The position numbers and the translations under genes are program-made. From contig NZ_PPPX01000001.1 in assembly GCF_002902305.1 (NCBI RefSeq), positions 23,633-87,632 on the forward strand: 64,000 nucleotides of DNA, given 5' to 3'. Of the stretch, positions 58,162-64,000 are shown piece after piece. Position 1 is the first letter of the stretch; every line of letters begins with the position of its first letter. The stretch is from Staphylococcus argensis. Its GTDB lineage: Bacteria > Bacillota > Bacilli > Staphylococcales > Staphylococcaceae. The notes below the pieces were generated by a model. The model was not told the origin of the DNA and searched no databases. It saw nothing but the letters and a program-made list of their open reading frames with translations.

Positions 58162-59034
58162 ATGATTAAGCTCATTGCATCAGATATGGATGGTACTTTG
58201 TTAAATGCATCACATGAAATATCGGAGAAGAATGCCGAAGCAATTCGCTATGCGCAGTCTTTGGGCATTACTGTTATTATAGCGACAGGACGTGCTTTCT
58301 ATGAAGCGAGCACGCCTTTAGAACATAGCGGTTTAAAGGTCCCTTATATTTGTTTGAATGGGGCAGAAGTGCGCGATGAATCTTTTAACATTATCAGCAC
58401 CTCTAATCTCAACCACGAGTTAGTACAACGTATTACGACTGAACTCAACAATGAAGATGTGTATTATCAAATTTACACAAACAGAGGGATTTATACGGAA
58501 AATCCTGACCGAGATTTAGAGATTTACGTGGATATCGCTGAACGGGCGGGCCAACAGGCTGATGTTGAGAAGATTAAGCATGCCATTCAAGATCGTATCG
58601 ACAATGGTTCGCTGAAAGTCGTCGATGATTACAGTAAGATTGAATCTGTGCCAGGCGAATTAATCATGAAGATACTCGCTTTCGATAGCGATTTAGAGAA
58701 GATTGATCGCGTGAGTAAGCGTTTATCTGAATCGAATCATTTGGCTATTTCGTCCTCATCTCGAGGCAATATTGAGATTACGCATAGTGATGCTCAGAAA
58801 GGCATTGCACTGGAAAGCATTGCTGAGAAACTGGGTGTAGATATGGATGAGGTCATGGCTATCGGTGATAACCTGAATGACGTTTCAATGCTGTCACGTG
58901 TCGGTTATCCTGTGGCGATGGAGAACGCGACAGACGAAGTGAAAGCTGTGGCAAACTATATCACAGAATCTAACGAACAAGATGGCGTAGGTAACGCAAT
59001 TATCAAATATTTAGATGAATACAATTACGAATAA
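58162..59034 (+). CDS. Cof-type HAD hydrolase
   Basis: 290 residues: DMDGTLLN (motif I, residues about 8-15), TGRAFYEA (motif II), the late Lys/Gly block KGIALESIAEKLGV, and GDNLNDVSML (motif IV). The C2-type cap lies in the middle. Such enzymes dephosphorylate sugar phosphates or flavin mononucleotide. The next gene, encoding an FMN-using reductase, starts 16 bases later, so an operon is likely. Confidence 0.9.
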   Translation: MIKLIASDMDGTLLNASHEISEKNAEAIRYAQSLGITVIIATGRAFYEASTPLEHSGLKVPYICLNGAEVRDESFNIISTSNLNHELVQRITTELNNEDVYYQIYTNRGIYTENPDRDLEIYVDIAERAGQQADVEKIKHAIQDRIDNGSLKVVDDYSKIESVPGELIMKILAFDSDLEKIDRVSKRLSESNHLAISSSSRGNIEITHSDAQKGIALESIAEKLGVDMDEVMAIGDNLNDVSMLSRVGYPVAMENATDEVKAVANYITESNEQDGVGNAIIKYLDEYNYE

Positions 59035-59050
59035 TTTGAGGTGATTATAG

Positions 59051-59617
59051 ATGAAAGGGTTAATTATCGTAGGAAGTGCGAAAGTCGGTTCACATACCGC
59101 TGCTCTAGCCAAATATTTAAAAGGTCAATTCGAAGATCATGAGTTTGACGTAGAAATCTTTGATTTAGCAGATCGTCCTATCCATCAACTTGATGTTTCT
59201 GGAGCTTCTGAACCATCAGAAACGTACAAAGCAAACATGAAAGATTTACAGACGAAAGCACGTGAAGCAGACTTCTTTGTACTTGGAAGTCCAAACTATC
59301 ATGGTTCTTACTCAGGTATATTGAAAAACGCGTTAGACCACTTAACGATGGATGACTTCAAGATGAAACCTGTAGGACTTGTAGGTAATAGTGGAGGCAT
59401 TGTGAGTGCGGAGCCGCTTTCTCATTTAAGATTAATCGTGCGTACGTTATTAGGTATTGCTGTGCCAACGCAAATTGCGACACATGATTCTGATTATAAC
59501 AAACTTGATGATGGTACGTATTATCTTGCGAATGAAGAATTCCAACTTCGTGCGCGTTTATTTGTTGATCAAATCGTGTCCTTTGCGAAAAATAGCCCTT
59601 ATGAACACTTGAAATAA
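59051..59617 (+). CDS. NADPH-dependent FMN reductase
   Basis: 188 residues of the flavodoxin-like fold: [17 protein letters not shown] (phosphate loop; GSxRxxS-like), [19 protein letters not shown] (FMN-binding), and [20 protein letters not shown]. It is an azoreductase-like quinone or FMN reductase. SD TTGAGGTGA. Confidence 0.88.
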   Translation: MKGLIIVGSAKVGSHTAALAKYLKGQFEDHEFDVEIFDLADRPIHQLDVSGASEPSETYKANMKDLQTKAREADFFVLGSPNYHGSYSGILKNALDHLTMDDFKMKPVGLVGNSGGIVSAEPLSHLRLIVRTLLGIAVPTQIATHDSDYNKLDDGTYYLANEEFQLRARLFVDQIVSFAKNSPYEHLK

Positions 59618-59660
59618 AGTGAGATGTGCTAGTGGGAATTTGGAATTTCTCACTCACTTT
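59616..59660 (+). terminator. Hairpin after the FMN reductase gene
   Basis: AAAGTGAGA / TCTCACTCACTTT around AATTTGGAATT. Confidence 0.55.
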
Positions 59661-59678
59661 AAGTAAATATTTAATAAT

Positions 59679-59725
59679 AATAGGAACCGATTCATGCATA
59701 ATTCAACTGTGGATCGGTTCTTATT
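59679..59725. terminator. Second hairpin, possibly bidirectional
   Basis: AATAGGAACCGAT / ATCGGTTCTTATT. It serves the FMN reductase operon or the convergent regulator gene. Confidence 0.65.
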
Positions 59726-59805
59726 AATGTAGTGTTTTATGATTAGTTTTGAATTCAAATAATGACGCTACTCAACTTAGGATACTTTCCAACTCATCGT
59801 TAAAA

Positions 59806-60144
59806 TTAGAGTTCTGTATCTACGATGAGTGAGACGATGTTGTGATATTCTGCAAGTGCTTCTGATACCTTAGCTAAATTGATGTCGTACAAGAAGATGC
59901 GGCGTTCATCTTTCGTATCTCTTTGTTTTTTGAAATATCCTTTTTTAATTAAGTCATTGAGTTGTGCTGAAATTGGTGCGTTGCCGTTATGCAAATGCTT
60001 TTTTAGCTCGATAACATCTAATTTTTCAGAGTTTAGCTCATGAATTTTTTGTAATAAGATGACCTCAGTGAGTGACAGCTTTAAAGTATTTTTAATTTCC
60101 TTTTTAATGGTATTACGTTTTTCCTCGTAAACGATCATGTCCAT
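59806..60144 (-). CDS. SarA/MarR-family regulator
   Basis: 112 residues from ATG 60144 (MDMIVYEEKRNTIKKEIKNT), SD GAGGTG; the GTG at 60153 lies in the SD. The winged helix is LSLTEVILLQKIHELN...VIELKKHLHNGNAPISAQLNDLIKKGYF, and the wing signature is KKQRDTKDERRIFLYD. The K-R--xDER wing is diagnostic of Sar proteins. It may regulate nearby virulence genes such as the LPXTG or PSM-beta genes, but no target is shown. Confidence 0.82.
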   Translation of the reverse strand: MDMIVYEEKRNTIKKEIKNTLKLSLTEVILLQKIHELNSEKLDVIELKKHLHNGNAPISAQLNDLIKKGYFKKQRDTKDERRIFLYDINLAKVSEALAEYHNIVSLIVDTEL

Positions 60145-61119
60145 TTCATTCACCTCAAATAATATTTAAAATGTTAAACAATTCCCCAATTTGTAAAGCC
60201 TATGCGTGTGATAGGCGTATGTAGTAGCGATTATATATTCATATATTGTCATTAATCATTTTGACTACCAAATCATTGTAAGACTAAAATTATTTTAATA
60301 AGTAAGAATTTTCTAAAGAATTAACTGGTAAAATGATCCCCAAAATCACTTTACGTATATGAGTGAAAAGTCTGTAATTGAATGAAAGCTGAATTCAATA
60401 TTGAGTTGTCGGATAGTTAAGCTCTTATAAGAATTATAGATATGACTGCGGAGTATTTCTTTATCAAGCAGTTGGATATTCTGTAGTAAGGCTAAGTATA
60501 TTTAGAAGCGGAGAGATAATAGGAAAATAAGTATATAAGTAGTCCTGGAAATTTCTAAAAATAGCACTATCAAGCATTCAGTTTCTGAGTTATGCCACAG
60601 TCGATGTGATATATAATTTAGTCTAGTTAAAATTTATAATGACAGTATATTTGTTATTGTACTATGAATAAAATAAATCCGATACGCGATATTTTCACAT
60701 TGTGTCACATAAAATTTATTATCATCATGGATTAAGAAGAAATATCGGTTAAAATTTTACTGATCTAATTAAAAATTAACAAGATAATGCGATTTCTATT
60801 CATAATACACCTTTAAAGTAAAAAGAGATTTAATAAAAAACACTTTAAGAAGTGTCCTCGATATAAAAAAAGGAGAGTGAGACAGAAATCGGCGCGATTT
60901 CATCGTCTCACTCCCTACTAACATAACTAGTTTTGATACCAGTTATTGAGAAAACAATAGTACATCTCTATATTCACTTTAAAGTTAACAGCAACCATGA
61001 ATTCAGATCACTATAGTTTATTTCTATCGTACATTTTTAATTACGATGCACATTTTATAGTTAAAATGGGTCACGTCTGTAATAGAATTTCTACGTTAAT
61101 ACAGCCGCTTCTTCCAAAA
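60145..61119. other. Nearly 1 kb without a gene, AT-rich
   Basis: Between the Sar-type regulator and folE2. It contains a minus-strand terminator-like hairpin (ACACTTTAAGAAGTGT, 60839-60854, followed by a U-run) and palindrome copy 5 (60872). The remainder has no ORF with an SD. Such long Sar-flanking regions often carry small RNAs. I cannot show one here. Confidence 0.5.
60872..60914. repeat. Dispersed palindrome, copy 5
   Basis: GGAGAGTGAGACAGAAATCG / CGATTTCATCGTCTCACTCC with a 3-base centre. It is the most regular copy and close to the GTGGGACAGAAAT...ATTTCGTCGTCCCAC palindrome found throughout staphylococcal chromosomes. It may end folE2 transcription. Confidence 0.7.
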
Positions 61120-61998
61120 TTATTTACGGTGTTTCAATTTCGCAAAAGCATCGTGTTGATGAATAGATTCTTCATTACGACATTCGATATCGAAGCCTTC
61201 GAGCCAATCGAGTTCAACTAAATCTGCCGCGATTAAGCGAATTAAATCTTCAACGAAACGAGGATTTTCATAAGCGCGTTCTGTCACACGTTTCTCGTCT
61301 GGACGTTTCAAGATAGGATACAAGACAGAACTTGCATTTGCTTCCATTGCGTCTAGGATGACAGATTTGTAATCATCGCTTAATTCCGCATCTTTATCGA
61401 TATATGCTTTCACAGTGACAATACCACGTTGGTTGTGCGCAGAGTATTCACTGATTTCTTTAGAACAAGGACAAAGCGTAGTCACTGCAGCCTCTATTGT
61501 GAGTTCTTTACGTGTCACGTTGTCATCTTTAATCGCAAGTCCGTAAGTTACATCAGCGTGTCCGACAGCTTTGATGTCAGTTTGAGGGCTGTAACGGTCG
61601 TAGAACCATTTGCCTGAGACATCGACACCTGCTGATGATTGATTCATACTTTCTTGTAAGATACGTAATACTTGGTACAAAGCATCAAAGTCGAGTTCGA
61701 TACCGTGATTGTAATGCTTTTCAACACTTTCGAGTATACGACTCATGTTGATGCCTTTCTCATCTTGATTCAAACTTGTTGAGAAACTAAAGTTTCCTGC
61801 TGTTTGAAAACGATCAATATTGACTGGATAAATTAAATTTTTAATCCCTACTTCTTCAATTTCAAAGAGAAAGTCTTTATTTGTGCTCTGTAAGTCAGTC
61901 ATCTTCTCTTTTGACGTCGGTTTGTTACCTTTAATAGGATCGACGGAACCAAAGTGTTTCCAGCGACCCTCTCTCGTAGATAAATCAAATTCACTCAT
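61120..61998 (-). CDS. folE2: GTP cyclohydrolase FolE2 (type IB)
   Basis: 292 residues. The metal/catalytic Cys is in [19 protein letters not shown], and VHxxx-like [10 protein letters not shown] and [21 protein letters not shown] are family blocks. It opens folate synthesis from GTP and unlike FolE can use metals other than zinc, which matters when zinc is scarce. SD GGAGGC lies upstream of ATG. It is followed upstream by bshB2 with 15 bases between them, so the genes are co-transcribed. Confidence 0.95.
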   Translation of the reverse strand: MSEFDLSTREGRWKHFGSVDPIKGNKPTSKEKMTDLQSTNKDFLFEIEEVGIKNLIYPVNIDRFQTAGNFSFSTSLNQDEKGINMSRILESVEKHYNHGIELDFDALYQVLRILQESMNQSSAGVDVSGKWFYDRYSPQTDIKAVGHADVTYGLAIKDDNVTRKELTIEAAVTTLCPCSKEISEYSAHNQRGIVTVKAYIDKDAELSDDYKSVILDAMEANASSVLYPILKRPDEKRVTERAYENPRFVEDLIRLIAADLVELDWLEGFDIECRNEESIHQHDAFAKLKHRK

Positions 61999-62013
61999 GC
62001 TATAGCCTCCACT

Positions 62014-62679
62014 TTAAGATTCAAAGTTATAAATCCAATAAGGTTCGACTTCGAGAAAGCCTTGGACTTCTCCGCCAACTTCAGGGCTAGCAAGATCTTC
62101 TAAGAAAGGTCCCATTTGAGAAGCGTGAGCTTTGAATGCGCGAAGTTTCACCTCTTTATAATCACTGATCTCATTGAGAATGTCAGGGTCACCTAACTTC
62201 TCAGGTGCATCATTACTAAATGCAACAAGTTGTAAGCGTGGTCTTTCATTTGCTGGCATGCGACCTACTGTGCGGACAACTGCTTCTGCTGTCGCTTCGT
62301 GGTCTGGATGTACCGCAAATTGTGGGTAGAATGAAATGATGACAGATGGTTGGCATTCGTCGATGAGTGATTGAACCATTGCATCCATTTCGTCGTGTGG
62401 TTCAAATTCAACTGTCTTGTCACGCAGTCCCATTTTACGCAAATCAGTAATCCCTATCGCTTCTGCAGCTGCCTCAAGTTCACGTTCACGTATCGTAGGG
62501 AGTGACTCGCGTGTCGCAAAAGGCGGATTACCCAAATTACGTGCCATCTGGCCTGTGGTTAAGCAGGCATAAGTGACAGGTACGCCTTGGTCAATGTAAC
62601 GTGCGAGCGTACCAGCTGATGAAAAGGTTTCGTCATCAGGATGTGGAAAGATGACGAGGACGTGTGTCTCCTCTGGCAT
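62014..62679 (-). CDS. bshB2: Bacillithiol biosynthesis deacetylase BshB2
   Basis: 221 residues of the PIG-L/LmbE family. Zinc motif PHPDDE (residues about 12-17) and HPDH (about 122-125). It removes acetyl from GlcNAc-malate or acts as a bacillithiol-S-conjugate amidase. SD AAGGAGG. It lies between folE2 and yojF, the order I know from S. aureus and B. subtilis yojFG. Confidence 0.93.
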   Translation of the reverse strand: MPEETHVLVIFPHPDDETFSSAGTLARYIDQGVPVTYACLTTGQMARNLGNPPFATRESLPTIRERELEAAAEAIGITDLRKMGLRDKTVEFEPHDEMDAMVQSLIDECQPSVIISFYPQFAVHPDHEATAEAVVRTVGRMPANERPRLQLVAFSNDAPEKLGDPDILNEISDYKEVKLRAFKAHASQMGPFLEDLASPEVGGEVQGFLEVEPYWIYNFES

Positions 62680-62690
62680 AGTATTCCTCC

Positions 62691-63050
62691 TTAAGCTTTA
62701 AATGGATGTTTGCTGATTTCTAAAGTCGCTGCGAGCTGCCCCTCGTAGTTAAATCCAGCGATTAAGAATTCGCCATCCTCATTGATTTCGTAATGTGTTA
62801 GTCCCTGTACATAGACCCAACCGTTCTCTTTGAGCTTGAGACCGACACGGAAAGGATCTTTGTGGCCACCTTTGAGTTGTGCATGTTCGAATGAGAGTTG
62901 AATATTTCTTAAGAAAGCCCCGGCATTAAATACGCGTTGATCGAAATGGTTCGCGTAGGCCCCATTCGTTGTTTCAACATGCAAATAAACTGGCGTATTC
63001 GCATAGGATGAGAGTATTGATTGTACGTGTTCTGCATCAATCGGTTCCAA
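62691..63050 (-). CDS. yojF: YojF/DUF1806-family protein
   Basis: 119 residues from TTG 63050 ((M)EPIDAEHVQSILSSYANTPV), with SD GGAGGAAG seven bases upstream. The open frame extends to an ATG at 63107 (MEMLSTATEVDIDRLEEESL), but that start has no SD. Starting at MEPI also gives the usual YojF length. VETTNGAYANHFD, NAGAFLRNIQL and RVGLKLKENGWVYVQGLTHYE are family blocks. It is always linked to bshB2; the function is unknown. Confidence 0.8.
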   Translation of the reverse strand: MEPIDAEHVQSILSSYANTPVYLHVETTNGAYANHFDQRVFNAGAFLRNIQLSFEHAQLKGGHKDPFRVGLKLKENGWVYVQGLTHYEINEDGEFLIAGFNYEGQLAATLEISKHPFKA

Positions 63051-63501
63051 CGATTCTTCCTCCAATCGGTCTATATCCACTTCTGTAGCCGTGCTCAGCA
63101 TCTCCATGTTAGGGGAGCGATACGCTACAGTGAGATGATATTGGCAATATTAACGGGTTGAGTGTCCTTGATTATGTTTTACTCAATCAACTTCCTCAAC
63201 CACGCATTAGACTCATTATCTTTCTATTTTACTAGAAAAAGACTAAGAAATGTATATCTATGCTCAAGAAAGTGATGATTTACCCCAGTTAGAGTGAGAA
63301 TAGGTTTAAGGTTCAGAATATATTGATAAAAATACTCAGCTATTTATGTTAAGGTGGGAGTAAGTGCTCCTTGTCCCTTCGTTTTAAAATGAGAGGACGA
63401 GGGTAGTAACATAATGCAAGATAATCTCGAAATAAGAAGATGCTAAGTAATAAAAAGGAACACGCATTTTATGAAAAGCAGATAAAGAAAGGATGTTCTC
63501 A
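63051..63501. other. Divergent region upstream of hxlA
   Basis: 451 bases. There is a possible promoter TTGATA-16-TATGTT (63323-63350). A 12-bp hairpin CCTTGTCCCTTC / GAGAGGACGAGG (63369-63402) follows in what would be the hxlA leader RNA. The upstream half holds no recognisable element. Confidence 0.45.
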
Positions 63502-64000
63502 TTGGAATTACAATTAGCAATTGATTTATTAAATAAAGAACAAGCAGCAGAATTAGCAAATAAAGTGAAAGATTACGTAGATATCGTAGAAATCGGTACA
63601 CCTATCGTTATCAATGAAGGTTTACCATCAGTTCAACACATGGATGAAAATATCGATGGCGTAAAAGTATTAGCTGACTTGAAAATCATGGACGCAGCAG
63701 ACTACGAAGTAAGCCAAGCTGTGAAATTTGGCGCTGACGTTGTAACAATCTTAGGTGTGGCTGAAGATGCATCTATCAAAGCAGCGGTTGAAGAAGCACA
63801 CAAACACGGTAAAGAATTACTCGTGGACATGATCGCAGTACAAGACTTAGAACAACGTGCGAAAGAATTAGATGAAATGGGTGCAGACTACATCGCAGTG
63901 CACACTGGTTATGACTTACAAGCACAAGGTGTATCACCGCTCGACAGCTTACGTAAAGTGAAAGGTGTAATCAAGAACTCTAAGATTGCTATCGCTGGCG
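63502..64000 (+). CDS. hxlA: 3-Hexulose-6-phosphate synthase, N-terminal part
   Basis: 166 codons before the window ends, from TTG 63502 ((M)ELQLAIDLLNKEQAAELANK), with the SD AAAGGATG. It is an orotidine-decarboxylase-type barrel: VEIGTPIVINEG, VLADLKIMDAADYE (catalytic Asp-Lys-Asp context), FGADVVTILGV and DYIAVHTGYDLQ. With HxlB it forms the ribulose-monophosphate formaldehyde pathway. From memory S. aureus has hxlA-hxlB at this place. The IsdG reaction in this window releases formaldehyde, a possible substrate source. Confidence 0.92.
   Translation, partial: MELQLAIDLLNKEQAAELANKVKDYVDIVEIGTPIVINEGLPSVQHMDENIDGVKVLADLKIMDAADYEVSQAVKFGADVVTILGVAEDASIKAAVEEAHKHGKELLVDMIAVQDLEQRAKELDEMGADYIAVHTGYDLQAQGVSPLDSLRKVKGVIKNSKIAIAG

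Overview
The window is chromosomal DNA of a Staphylococcus that is not S. aureus. The evidence is the run rplL - methyltransferase - rpoB - rpoC - L7Ae-like - rpsL - rpsG - fusA - tuf, with proteins that closely follow the staphylococcal sequences I know. Genus markers support it: beta-type phenol-soluble modulins, an IsdG/IsdI haem oxygenase, a YSIRK/LPXTG surface protein, a SarA-family regulator, a FusB-family protein and Fst-type toxins. The species is uncertain; the sequence fits a coagulase-negative lineage.

Layout. 1-14.7 kb is the transcription/translation core, read almost entirely rightwards, with strong intrinsic terminators after rplL, rpoC and tuf. 14.8-18.2 kb holds a small type I toxin-antitoxin locus, a metallo-beta-lactamase-fold remnant, a frameshifted M20 amidohydrolase and kbl. 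From memory, S. aureus has kbl close to the tdh-like epimerase gene and ilvE. Here they are about 28 kb apart (18.1 to 46.3 kb), and the DNA between reads as an accessory block. It contains a GNAT, a DUF3147 pair with its own TetR regulator, an OCD-family dehydrogenase, a membrane metalloprotease, a dead IS30 copy and a yknWXYZ-like ABC efflux locus. It also contains a serine-rich secreted protein with a lipoprotein, an aldo/keto reductase, a 2-hydroxyacid dehydrogenase, three Fst-like toxin copies, a TPP-riboswitch-controlled thiC, an ureohydrolase paired with an NRAMP-like carrier, two PSM-beta genes, an MFS/LysR pair and a FusB-family gene. 46.3-64 kb returns to the conserved order: tdh-like, ilvE, extra signal peptidase I, HAD, deoxynucleoside kinases, tadA, HAD, FMN reductase, folE2, bshB2, yojF, hxlA. 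Inserted there are a Fur-box-controlled isdG locus, an LPXTG protein and an AraC-type virulence/biofilm regulator gene split by one in-frame stop.

How the genes relate. EF-G (fusA) and EF-Tu (tuf) lie about 30 kb from a gene for a FusB-family protein, which acts on EF-G. Threonine breakdown (tdh-like plus kbl) and branched-chain transamination (ilvE) form one metabolic theme. The folE2-bshB2-yojF run links GTP cyclohydrolase with bacillithiol synthesis. Several loci carry visible control elements: a Fur box, a TPP riboswitch, a TetR palindrome inside a promoter spacer, a LysR-type inverted repeat, and structured leaders before tuf, kbl and hxlA.

Decay and repeats. Clear decay is seen in the amidohydrolase, the IS30 transposase, one Fst copy, the split AraC regulator and a DUF6440-like ORF without a start codon. 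Two families of dispersed intergenic repeats are visible: short palindromes sharing a CAGAAAT/GATTTCG core, and a roughly 90-150 bp element present at least three times. I saw no rRNA, tRNA or CRISPR array.
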